Shown: piece by piece, positions 8,404 to 15,853 of the stretch
Position numbering within the stretch: the stretch's first letter is position 1
Layout: the number at the start of each line of letters is the position of its first letter
Source: Verrucomicrobiota bacterium
GTDB lineage: Bacteria > Verrucomicrobiota > Verrucomicrobiia > Chthoniobacterales > UBA10450
Assembly: GCA_003218305.1 (NCBI GenBank)
Contig: QHMY01000044.1
Location: forward strand, 1 to 34,801
Length of the DNA: 34,801 bases
Direction of reading: 5' to 3'
Notes under the pieces: model-generated
Databases searched by the model: none
The model's input: the letters and a program-made list of their open reading frames with translations, nothing else
Told to the model about the DNA's origin: nothing
Translations under genes and position numbers: made by a program

Positions 8404-9501
8404 TTATGCGCTGATGCGCATCGGCATCAGCACGTAGAGGAACGGAGTCTGAATCTTCAGCACGCCGGGGCTCATTTCATCGATCAAATCGAGAAAGACT
8501 TCGTCCTCCGTCAGCGCCCGCAACGGCGCCATGAAGAACTCGGGATTGAAGGCGATGGAAAAATCCCGGCCCTTGTAAACGACCGGCAGCGATTCCTTCG
8601 CCTCGCCCACTTCAGGCGTATTGGCGGTGATATCGATGTTGTTCTTGCTGAAATTTAGTTTGATCGAGTTCGATTTGTCGCTCGCAAGCAGGGAAACCCG
8701 CCGAAGCGAGTTCAGGAAAGTCTCGCGCTCCAGAGTGACGCGCTCCTTCGTCTCGGAAGGAATTACCTGCTTATAATTCGGATAGTTGCCTTCGATCAAT
8801 TTTGAAACCAGGAGCGTGTTGTTCAAGTCGAACGCAATCTGACCGCTGCCAACGCTGACCTTGACCTCGCCATCATCGGTCAGGAGCCGTTGCAATTCGG
8901 TGACCGCCTTGGTCGGGACGATGATATCGGTCTCGTGGCTGCGCGGAAATTCCAGTTCGATGTCCACCATGGCCAGGCGGCGCCCGTCCGTCGCCACGAG
9001 GGTGAGCTTGTTCTCCTTCAGGCTGAAAAGGAGGCCGTTCAGCACGTAACGTGTCTCGTCGGTCGAGATCGCGTAGGACGTCTTGCGCAATCCGTCGCGC
9101 AAATCTTTCTGGCGAATGGTGATGACTTTCGCGCTGTCAAACTTCGGCAGGGGCGGAAACTCTTCCTCCGGCAGGCCGAGTATTTTGAAAAAACTCTGGC
9201 CGCTTCGAATGGAAGCCGCGTTCTTTCCATCGACCTCGACCTGAACTTCGCTCGAGGGAAGTTCGCGAATGATGGTGAAAAGGCGGCGGGCCGGCAGAGT
9301 CGTCGCACCTTCCTTTTCGACGTTTGCCTCGAAGCTTCCGCGAACGCCGACATCCAGGTCGGTCGTCGTCAGATGGACGTCATTGCCCTTGGCCTGCAAC
9401 AAGACGTTGGAAAGAATGGGGAGCGTCGTGCGAGTACTGACGACGTTTTGAACCTGTTGCAGACCCTCGAGCAACTTTTCCTTCGTGACGTTGAATTTCA
9501 T
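8404..9501 (-). CDS. dnaN: DNA polymerase III subunit beta (sliding clamp)
   Basis: DnaN is the ring-shaped processivity clamp of the replicative polymerase. The 365-residue protein has the normal length and three repeated clamp domains. It shows MKFNVTKEKLLEGLQQVQNVV at the start, LPILSNVLL, the middle ATDGRRLAMVDIE, and the C-terminal YVLMPMRIS that forms part of the hydrophobic partner-binding cleft. It lies 76 bp downstream of dnaA on the same strand, the classic order next to a replication origin. No ATP-binding or enzymatic motif is expected or seen. Confidence 0.96.
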   Translation of the reverse strand: MKFNVTKEKLLEGLQQVQNVVSTRTTLPILSNVLLQAKGNDVHLTTTDLDVGVRGSFEANVEKEGATTLPARRLFTIIRELPSSEVQVEVDGKNAASIRSGQSFFKILGLPEEEFPPLPKFDSAKVITIRQKDLRDGLRKTSYAISTDETRYVLNGLLFSLKENKLTLVATDGRRLAMVDIELEFPRSHETDIIVPTKAVTELQRLLTDDGEVKVSVGSGQIAFDLNNTLLVSKLIEGNYPNYKQVIPSETKERVTLERETFLNSLRRVSLLASDKSNSIKLNFSKNNIDITANTPEVGEAKESLPVVYKGRDFSIAFNPEFFMAPLRALTEDEVFLDLIDEMSPGVLKIQTPFLYVLMPMRISA

Positions 9502-9577
9502 GCAGGTACGGAAAGCTAAGATGTAAGGCTTACGTTTTTGTTCGGCAACCGCAATCTCACCGGTGGCCCGCCATTCC

Positions 9578-10936
9578 TCAACGTTGCAGCGCGCTATCGA
9601 TGAACGAGATGGTCTGCCGAATGTTGTCCTGTTCCTGCATTCGCCGCTTCACCAGTTTGCACGCGTGCAGCACGGTGCCGTGATCGCGGCCGCCAAAGGC
9701 ATCCCCAATTTCGTTCAAGGATGCCTTGGTCAATTCCCGCGCCAGATACATCGCGATTTGCCGCGGGAAAGCAATGTTGGCCGGGCGGCGCTTGCTTGTC
9801 ATGTCCGCGAGGCGCACATCGTAATGTTCCGCCACCCGCCGCTGGATTTGCTCGATCGTGACGGCGTGCCGGGCCTCTTCCTGCAAAATATCCTTCAGCA
9901 GGTGCTCGACCACGTCGTTGGTCAGCTCCTTGCCGCTGAGGGACGCAAACGAAGCAACGCGCATGAGCGCTCCTTCCAGCCGGCGGACGTTCGTGCGAAT
10001 GCGAGTCGCCAGGAAGTCGAAGGTTTCGTCGCGTAACTTGATCCCGAGGGTGTGCGCTTTCTTGCGCAGGATCGCCATTCGTGTTTCCACGTCGGGCGGC
10101 TGCAGCTCGGCGGTGAGACCCCATTCAAAACGGGAGACCAGCCGATGCTCGAGGTTCGCGATTTCCGAAGGTGGGCGATCGCTCGAGAGCACGATCTGCT
10201 TATGGCCGTCAAAGAGCGTGTTGAAGGTGTGGAAAAATTCCTCCTGGGACCGCTCCTTGCCTCCGAGAAACTGGATGTCGTCGATCAGGAGCAAGTCCGC
10301 CTGGCGATACCGTTTCCGAAATTTCACCAGATTGTTGTGCTGAATCGCGTCGATGAATTCGTTGATGAAAAGTTCGCTCGAAAGGTACATGACCTTCGCG
10401 TTCTTTTTGTGCATCCCGACGTGTTGACCGATCGCCTGCATCAAATGCGTTTTGCCCAGGCCCACGCCCCCGTAGATGAAAAGCGGATTGTAGGTTCGCG
10501 CCGGCGATTTCGCGACCGCGAGGCTCGCCGCGTGCGCGATCTCATTGTTCGGGCCGATAACAAACGATTCGAAAGTGTTCCTCGGATTAAGTCCCAGAGC
10601 GTTGCTGGATTGTTTGGCTTCCCGGGAATTTTCCCGCGCAAATTCTTTCCCGGGAATCTCCGGGAGATTCTCCGCTTCCGTTCCCTCCGAGGCCGAAGAA
10701 AACTTCACTTTCCGCGGGGCGCCAAAAGCCGTGACGATCGCCGCCTGCAACGCCGTCATGTGATTACTCTCGATCCAGAATTGGTAAATGTTGTTCGGAA
10801 CGCGAAAGGTAAACGCTTCGTCCGTCGCCTGGACGAGCTTAACCGCGGAAAACCAACGCTTGAAAGTATCGGGGCTAACCTGCGGCTTGAGCGCTGCCGA
10901 CAATTTCTGCCATAGCTGAGCGTGTTTCTCTTCCAT
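9578..10936 (-). CDS. dnaA: Chromosomal replication initiator protein DnaA
   Basis: DnaA binds 9-mer boxes at oriC and, as an ATP-bound filament, opens the duplex. The 452-residue protein shows all four domains: domain I (about 1-80, LWQKLSAALKPQVSPDTFKRWF), a short linker, the AAA+ core and the DNA-binding domain. The core carries Walker A GGVGLGKT (156-163), Walker B LLIDDIQFL (216-224) and SSDRPPSEI; the DNA-binding domain carries GRDHGTVLHACKLV (416-429). The start is the ATG at 10936 giving MEEKHAQLW. The frame is open 68 codons further up, but that sequence is unlike any DnaA N-terminus. No convincing Shine-Dalgarno sequence is present. Confidence 0.96.
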   Translation of the reverse strand: MEEKHAQLWQKLSAALKPQVSPDTFKRWFSAVKLVQATDEAFTFRVPNNIYQFWIESNHMTALQAAIVTAFGAPRKVKFSSASEGTEAENLPEIPGKEFARENSREAKQSSNALGLNPRNTFESFVIGPNNEIAHAASLAVAKSPARTYNPLFIYGGVGLGKTHLMQAIGQHVGMHKKNAKVMYLSSELFINEFIDAIQHNNLVKFRKRYRQADLLLIDDIQFLGGKERSQEEFFHTFNTLFDGHKQIVLSSDRPPSEIANLEHRLVSRFEWGLTAELQPPDVETRMAILRKKAHTLGIKLRDETFDFLATRIRTNVRRLEGALMRVASFASLSGKELTNDVVEHLLKDILQEEARHAVTIEQIQRRVAEHYDVRLADMTSKRRPANIAFPRQIAMYLARELTKASLNEIGDAFGGRDHGTVLHACKLVKRRMQEQDNIRQTISFIDSALQR

Positions 10937-11446
10937 ACCGGACTTGTTAACAGCGTTAAACAACCCGCCGCGCGACAGGCGGAGGCAAAATTTGCGAGGT
11001 AGAATGGAATTCGGCAGCGTCGTCCCCTGACAACTCCCGAAGTAAATTCTCTCGGGAAAACTGGATCGCACCAAGGAAATACGAGGGAAAAATGACTCGG
11101 GCAGCGACCGTGGATGGAGCAGGCCGGGAGGCAAACACACTTTCCTCGGCTGGCTTGGTTGCTCGGGCGGGTGTTATATTCATTCTAACTTTTGGTAAAT
11201 TGCTCTAAACTGTTCACACCTTATTAACACCGGGTTTGGTCTCTCCCTGCCAGCGGCTTGAGATTAGAAACCGTACCGAGATGCGACAAGCAAAAACCTG
11301 AACTTTATTTTTGTTTGCTGATCAAAAAAATCTTGACGAAAAATCCGGTGAAGCGTTGCGACGAACGTACGCGCGGATGCCTGCAGGCGAAGTTGACCCA
11401 ACCCCCGGGCACGGCAACGTTGCTGCCGCAATTCGCCCGCGTCGCC
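10937..11446. other. Gene-poor spacer upstream of dnaA; candidate oriC / dnaA promoter region
   Basis: This 510 bp stretch between divergent genes has two AT-rich patches, near 11172-11230 and 11298-11350, in an otherwise GC-rich window. Loose DnaA-box-like 9-mers are TTATTAACA (11221-11229, two mismatches to TTATCCACA) and the palindromic TTGTTAACA (10944-10952). The dnaA-dnaN order and the AT-rich segments are what is expected at a bacterial origin. No cluster of perfect boxes is seen, so the call is tentative. A 38-codon reading frame at 11092-11208 is listed separately. Confidence 0.35.
11092..11208 (+). CDS. Possible small ORF (38 codons) upstream of dnaA
   Basis: An ATG at 11092 preceded by a purine-rich GAGGGAAAA opens a 38-residue frame whose second half is hydrophobic (VARAGVIFILTFGKLL). 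It could encode a small membrane peptide. It sits in the candidate origin region, and no homologue is recognised, so it may be a chance frame. Confidence 0.15.
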   Translation: MTRAATVDGAGREANTLSSAGLVARAGVIFILTFGKLL

Positions 11447-12034
11447 ATGTCGCGTTCCCTGAAAATGCCTGCCCATTCGTACCGCGTAATTAAGAGTCGA
11501 CCGCCCCAAGCGCGTTTTTTTCGTGGTGCTCTGTCTACATTTTTTCTGGTCGCGTTCGCTGTTTCCGCGCCGGCCGTGGACGACATTCCGCCGCCCTTCG
11601 GATTTCACTGGAATGATTCGATGACGAAGGTCGAGCAAGTCCTGGTGGGAGCAAAGTCCAAGATCATTACCAAGGAGCGAAAGGAAAAGCGCAACGTATG
11701 GACCGTCGAAGGACTCGTCCAGCCCGGTCTGAAGCGGACGCTCTTTACCTTCAAGGAAGGTTTTCTCGTCGAAGTGGAACTGCAGTACGAATACCCGGAC
11801 TGGAGTATCGAGCGTTACAACGATCGGATGGGCGAAATCAGGCGCTATTTCGACGCGAAATTCGGCACTGGGAAATTGGTTTCGCGATCGCGCGACACTG
11901 ATTCGGATGTGATCCAAACCCTGGTGGGCTACCAGTGGATTGTAAACGGGACGATGCTCGAGCTCTTTTATTTCTCGGCCCAGCGCGACCTGATGGTTTT
12001 CCGCAGTATTACCGTCACCTACAAGGCGATCTGA
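11447..12034 (+). CDS. Exported hypothetical protein
   Basis: A 195-residue protein of no family I recognise. A basic N-terminus is followed by a hydrophobic stretch, ALSTFFLVAFAVSAPA, which looks like a signal peptide cleaved after about residue 42. The mature part starts DDIPPPFGFHWNDSMTKVEQ and is mainly mixed alpha/beta with many aromatic and charged residues. The phrase FGFHWNDSMTKVEQVL resembles the opening of small periplasmic proteins in which a Gly-Met/Ser-x-x-x-V turn precedes a helix; that is a weak similarity. ATG codons at 11447 and 11465 are both possible starts. The frame remains open up to 11258, but that part has no protein-like character. It is convergent with def. Confidence 0.65.
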   Translation: MSRSLKMPAHSYRVIKSRPPQARFFRGALSTFFLVAFAVSAPAVDDIPPPFGFHWNDSMTKVEQVLVGAKSKIITKERKEKRNVWTVEGLVQPGLKRTLFTFKEGFLVEVELQYEYPDWSIERYNDRMGEIRRYFDAKFGTGKLVSRSRDTDSDVIQTLVGYQWIVNGTMLELFYFSAQRDLMVFRSITVTYKAI

Positions 12035-12061
12035 GGCGCTTGGGCCAAGAGGTCGAACGCT

Positions 12062-12625
12062 CTACCTCAAATTGCGCTGAGTTTCCTTCTGCAACCGCTT
12101 GAGCCGGCTGGACAGGCTCGCTTTTGCGACCGAGCTCATCCGGTCGATAAAAAGAATGCCGTTTAAGTGATCGACCTCATGCTGCAAAGCGCGCGCGAGC
12201 AGGCCCGCCGCCTCAATGATGACCGTTTCCCCTTCGAGCGTTTGCGCTTCCACGCGCACGGAGACCGCCCGGTCGATGTCTGCCGTAATGTCGGGAAAAC
12301 TCAGACAACCTTCATTGCCGAGATCGATTTCTTCATCCAGTTGGAGTTTCGGGTTGATCAGGATCAGCGGCATGGCGCTCGCCGGATCGACCTCAACCCC
12401 ATTCAATCTCATCCAGCTCGGGCGATCTTCGACCTCCGAAACATCGAGCACGGTGAGTTGAAGCGCGGCGCCCACTTGCTGGGCCGCAAGACCGACGCCA
12501 CGAGCCCCATGCATCGTCTCAAGCATGTCGGCTGCGAGAGCGCGAATCATCTCGTTGACCTCGTCGATGGGCTTACCCTTCGCCCGCAGGATGGGATTCC
12601 CGTATTTTACGATCGGCAATTTCAT
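12062..12625 (-). CDS. def: Peptide deformylase
   Basis: Def removes the formyl group from the N-terminal methionine of nascent proteins, using a ferrous or other divalent metal. The 187-residue protein contains the three family motifs: GVGLAAQQVG (motif 1), EGCLSFPD with the metal-binding Cys (motif 2) and QHEVDHLNG with the two His ligands and catalytic Glu (motif 3). The ATG overlaps the exbD stop as ATGA, making it the last gene of a tonB - exbB - exbD - def run. A housekeeping gene coupled to a transport energiser is unusual in most phyla. Confidence 0.95.
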   Translation of the reverse strand: MKLPIVKYGNPILRAKGKPIDEVNEMIRALAADMLETMHGARGVGLAAQQVGAALQLTVLDVSEVEDRPSWMRLNGVEVDPASAMPLILINPKLQLDEEIDLGNEGCLSFPDITADIDRAVSVRVEAQTLEGETVIIEAAGLLARALQHEVDHLNGILFIDRMSSVAKASLSSRLKRLQKETQRNLR

Positions 12626-13029
12626 TTCCCGCCGTGGGTGAAGGCGGGCAGGTTCTTCACCCCCGCGAGCTTTAACGCGTCCATTACTTTGATGATCGTC
12701 CCGAACGAGGCTTTCTTGTCGGCCTGGAGGGCCAGGGCCGATTTGCGTGACGGCGGCAATTCCCTCACGGAGGTTTCCAGCTCCTCGGGGGTGACAATCT
12801 GGCCGTCGAGCCGGATTTCATCCTTCTCATTCACGCTCACGACGGCGTGTTCGAACTCCGCGGTCGCGTTCGCCGCGGTCTTTGATTCGGGAAGATTGAT
12901 CTGAACTTCCGGCTGATCCTTTTTGAAAGTGGTCGAGACGACGAAGAAGATCAGGAGAATCGTCAGAATATCGACGAGCGAAACGATGATGATGGAAGGC
13001 GCCCGCCTTTTTCGGACTGCGATCTTCAT
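12622..13029 (-). CDS. exbD: ExbD/TolR family biopolymer transport protein (first set)
   Basis: ExbD is the single-span partner of the ExbB proton channel. It carries the membrane Asp that takes part in proton flow. The 135-residue protein has a short basic N-terminus, one membrane span (IIIVSLVDILTILLIFFVV) with the key Asp at residue 20, and a periplasmic domain. It follows exbB by 22 bp and overlaps def by 4 bp. Sequence differs clearly from the two ExbD proteins at 27.8-29.3 kb, whose span reads PLIDIMFFLLASFMM, so the two sets are not recent copies of each other. Confidence 0.87.
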   Translation of the reverse strand: MKIAVRKRRAPSIIIVSLVDILTILLIFFVVSTTFKKDQPEVQINLPESKTAANATAEFEHAVVSVNEKDEIRLDGQIVTPEELETSVRELPPSRKSALALQADKKASFGTIIKVMDALKLAGVKNLPAFTHGGK

Positions 13030-13051
13030 GGCAACAAAATCGGATGGACCG

Positions 13052-13741
13052 TCACACCAGAGGAGCGCTCGCCGGCACGTTGGAGCGAAGTGGGCGTCCC
13101 TCCTCGCTGCCGGCCCGGCCGTAGTAACACTTGGCGATCAGATCGGAGACGATCGATTCCATCTGGACGGACAGGACCTCGACTTTCTTTGAAAAATAGC
13201 TGAACGCGATCAGGCTCGGCACCGCGATGGAGAGCCCGAAGATGGTGCAGTTGAGGGCCATGGAGATACCGAGCGCCACGGATTTCGTGTCGGACGCCCC
13301 GCTGCTGAGGCCCAGCCCTGAGAAAACCTGGACCAGTCCCGCGACGGTTCCGATCAAGCCGATGAGCGGCGCGATGCCGGTCACGACTTCGAGCACGATC
13401 AGCCCCCGCTCCAGACGCACCAACTCGGCGCGCGCCCGGGTTTGCGCAAACTCGATATTCTCCGAACGCGGCCAGCGCATATGCTGCAACGCCACGCGCG
13501 TGATCCGGGCGAGGGAAGAATTGTCCTCGTTCACGATGCGAGTGAGCCGCTCCGCGCTTCCGCCGGGAACGAGGCGTTCGATCTCGCTTTCAATCACCAG
13601 CGGCAGGACCTTTTTCTCCCGCAAGGTCAGGGTGCTGAGCACGATCGTTGTTACAGTGACGATCGAGCAGGCGAGCAGTGGCCACATGAAAAGGCCGCCG
13701 CGGGTGAAAAAGCTAACCATGGTCTGAAGCGTTTCGGTCAT
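13052..13741 (-). CDS. exbB: ExbB/TolQ/MotA family proton channel protein (first set)
   Basis: A 229-residue inner-membrane protein with three spans: about residues 16-36, 115-140 and 152-178. The second and third spans carry the conserved channel segment GIAPLIGLIGTVAGLVQVF and the polar NCTIFGLSIAVP. It forms the pentameric channel around ExbD that energises TonB using the proton gradient. It starts 25 bp after the tonB-like gene and precedes exbD. TolQ cannot be excluded by sequence alone, but the linked TonB-like protein and lack of tolB or pal favour a TonB-type or related role. Confidence 0.88.
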   Translation of the reverse strand: MTETLQTMVSFFTRGGLFMWPLLACSIVTVTTIVLSTLTLREKKVLPLVIESEIERLVPGGSAERLTRIVNEDNSSLARITRVALQHMRWPRSENIEFAQTRARAELVRLERGLIVLEVVTGIAPLIGLIGTVAGLVQVFSGLGLSSGASDTKSVALGISMALNCTIFGLSIAVPSLIAFSYFSKKVEVLSVQMESIVSDLIAKCYYGRAGSEEGRPLRSNVPASAPLV

Positions 13742-13766
13742 GGGCGGTATGGGAAGGATTCGGTCG

Positions 13767-14807
13767 TCATCGGTTTGAATAGGCGGTAAAGGAAAAATCC
13801 ACTGGCATTCGGCCTTCGGGTAAGGTTCCGATCAGGTCCGGCGGAATGGGAGGAATGTGCGCTTCCTGAAATGATTGCAAGCAGATGTTAGCGAACGCTT
13901 CATTGGCGTTGTTCGAGACGATCCGCAAATTCTGAACGTGGCCCTGGGCATCCACCTGTGCCTCGAGGTGCGCCGTCCCAATGCTGACGAGGTCCATTTT
14001 CTTATTCATGTAATAATACCAACGCGAGCCGATCGCATCTGAAACGGCCTTTTGGTATTTGCCGAGCGGTGTTCCGACTGCGTTGACCGAGGAAGGACCG
14101 CGCGTGGTCAGCCGGCCCGAAATGCGAGTCTGCTCTTTTTGCGCCTGATAATTGGAAGCGGCCAGCTCTGGCTTCGGCCTCGGCGCTGCCGGAGGCGCTG
14201 ACGCCGCGGTCGTCGGAGGCGGCGAAGTTTCCGTTTCGTCCGGCGCCTTGATCGGTGGGGGCGGCGAGGTCTTCAACAGGGCGTATTGCTCCTGCTCGGG
14301 GGTAGAGGCCGGTGCCACGGTCGGGGTCGAAGCGGGCGCTTCCGAAGGTCGTGGCCTCAGCTGTGGCGGTTGCTCCTGGGTCGCGACCGTTGCCGGCCGC
14401 TCGGGCTGCGGCTTCGAACCGTCCGTGGGGAGCGAATAATCGTGCGTCTCCAGGTTAACCACCGGACGCTCCTTGCCATCCTGGGTGGGCAACGGCAGGT
14501 CACCCGTCGCGGGTAGCGTGCTGGCCGCGAGCGAGTTCGCGTTCGATTCGAAGGTCTGCTCCTTCGGTTTTTCCACCGACTCCTTGTCTGGAGCGGTTTC
14601 CATAAAGGGCGGATCTTTGGGAGCGGATGGAGGCGGCGTGGCGGACAAATCGACGATGGTCAGTTCCACCGGTTTGTCTTCGAGCGGGGGTGGGGGCGCC
14701 GACGAACTGCCGAACGCCGCGAGCGAGAATCCCACCAAAAAATGGAGAAGGAGCGATACGAAAATCGCCAGCGCAACTTTCCGACCCTCCTTTTTCTGTT
14801 CCATCAT
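13767..14807 (-). CDS. TonB/TolA-like energy-transducing protein (first set)
   Basis: A 346-residue protein with one N-terminal membrane anchor (ALAIFVSLLLHFLVGFSLAAF). A long Pro/Ala/Thr/Glu-rich periplasmic linker runs to about residue 220. The C-terminal globular domain contains IGSRWYYYMNKKMDL and VDAQGHVQNLRIVSNNANEAF. This plan is that of TonB and TolA; the His in SLLLHFLVG matches the conserved anchor His of TonB. The C-terminal domain differs from canonical TonB (no YP motif), so it may be a TolA-like or a lineage-specific variant. It is the first gene of the run with exbB, exbD and def. Confidence 0.75.
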   Translation of the reverse strand: MMEQKKEGRKVALAIFVSLLLHFLVGFSLAAFGSSSAPPPPLEDKPVELTIVDLSATPPPSAPKDPPFMETAPDKESVEKPKEQTFESNANSLAASTLPATGDLPLPTQDGKERPVVNLETHDYSLPTDGSKPQPERPATVATQEQPPQLRPRPSEAPASTPTVAPASTPEQEQYALLKTSPPPPIKAPDETETSPPPTTAASAPPAAPRPKPELAASNYQAQKEQTRISGRLTTRGPSSVNAVGTPLGKYQKAVSDAIGSRWYYYMNKKMDLVSIGTAHLEAQVDAQGHVQNLRIVSNNANEAFANICLQSFQEAHIPPIPPDLIGTLPEGRMPVDFSFTAYSNR

Positions 14808-14890
14808 TTGAACGTGATACGGCTCACCCCAGTTTCACTCCCCGGATAATATCGCACAACGGAGAGCCTAACAACGTTCGCCCCTCGATC

Positions 14891-15745
14891 TCATGGCGCG
14901 GCGGTCCCAGGGGTCGCGCCGCCTTTTCGCGCGTGATGAAAGAGGTATTGCTGCGCATATCCGCCATGCTCTCCAAAGTAGGTCTCACAAAAGGCGCGGA
15001 GTTGAGTCGCGGTCACTTTTTGCTGGTTGGGAAAGTATTTTTGCCTCAAGACGCGCTCGATCCAGACATCGATTGGAAACGCGCGAAGCCGCTCGTAAGC
15101 AAAGAGCATCACACAATTAGCAACCTTTGCGCCCACCCCGGGCAGCTCGCAGAGGCGGGCCCTTAATGTCTCCTCGGAAAGAGTGCTCCACTGTTCGAGA
15201 TCGGCGTCGCCGGAGGCAACCAGGCGCGCGGTCGCCAGAAGGTTCTTTGCCCGGTAGCCGAGCGCGCAGGCCCTCAGGTCCGGTTCGGTGAGCTTCGCGA
15301 CCCGGGAGGGGGTGGGAAAGGAGGGCGCGGCGCACTCCTTGACGCGGTGGCGCTGGCCGTACCGAGTTCGCAACGCCCGGGAAATCTGACGAATGTGCGC
15401 AACCTGTTTCATCGAGGAGGTGATGAAGGTGGCCAGACATTCCCAGCGCGGTTGCCGGATGATGCGCAAGCCCTGGCAGAAATCGCGAGCCGCGGTCAGG
15501 GCTGGATCGTCCGGGAATGATCGGCAGATCTTCGCGAGCTGGTGATCGAGCGCAAAATAGCTCGTTATTGTTTCCGCGGTCACACCGCTGAAGCGGAGCC
15601 GTTTTCCCCGTTGTTCCACGAAGACGCCGCGGGGGCCGATCGCTCCTGCAAAACCGTCGCCGCATTTTTCCCAGTGGAAGACCTGGCCCGAGTCGAGCGT
15701 GCGCGAGAGATCGAAATCAGGCGCTTCCAACTCCATCCATCTCAT
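14891..15745 (-). CDS. ogg: 8-oxoguanine DNA glycosylase (Ogg1-type, HhH-GPD)
   Basis: A bifunctional glycosylase/AP lyase that removes 8-oxoguanine from DNA. The 284-residue protein has the OGG N-terminal domain (FDLSRTLDSGQVFHW, the mark of eukaryote-like Ogg1 proteins) and the helix-hairpin-helix core LCELPGVGAKVANCVMLF with the Schiff-base Lys at residue 207. The catalytic Asp lies in AFPIDVWIERV at residue 226. Starts at 15745 (MRWMELE) or 15736 (MELE) are both possible. The frame continues upstream into a palindromic repeat, which is not part of the protein. A DNA repair role separate from the MutM pathway is expected. Confidence 0.88.
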   Translation of the reverse strand: MRWMELEAPDFDLSRTLDSGQVFHWEKCGDGFAGAIGPRGVFVEQRGKRLRFSGVTAETITSYFALDHQLAKICRSFPDDPALTAARDFCQGLRIIRQPRWECLATFITSSMKQVAHIRQISRALRTRYGQRHRVKECAAPSFPTPSRVAKLTEPDLRACALGYRAKNLLATARLVASGDADLEQWSTLSEETLRARLCELPGVGAKVANCVMLFAYERLRAFPIDVWIERVLRQKYFPNQQKVTATQLRAFCETYFGEHGGYAQQYLFHHARKGGATPGTAAP

Positions 15746-15840
15746 TAGCCACAGATTAACACGGATAAACACGGATGGGGGAGGGGTCGCGTCAGCCTCG
15801 GGATGAAAATCCGTGTTTCATCCGTGTTCATCCGTGGCTA
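15746..15840. repeat. Inverted-repeat element, CCACAGATTAACACGGAT family
   Basis: A left arm of 31 bases (15746-15776, starting TAGCCACAGATTAACACGGA) faces a right arm at 15809-15840 ending CATCCGTGGCTA. Each arm holds internal iterations of ACACGGAT. It fills almost the entire 108 bp between the divergent ogg and symporter start codons and touches the ogg ATG. Any promoter for either gene must lie inside or across the element. Confidence 0.85.
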
Positions 15841-15853
15841 AATACCCCATCTC

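Noticed and set aside
10937-11140. A 68-codon in-frame extension upstream of dnaA
   Set aside because: It is Pro/Arg/Ser-rich and unlike DnaA N-termini, while MEEKHAQLWQ at 10936 matches domain I.
11264-11917. A 217-codon frame antisense to the exported hypothetical gene
   Set aside because: It has no signal peptide or motif, whereas the plus strand encodes a signal peptide and a balanced composition.
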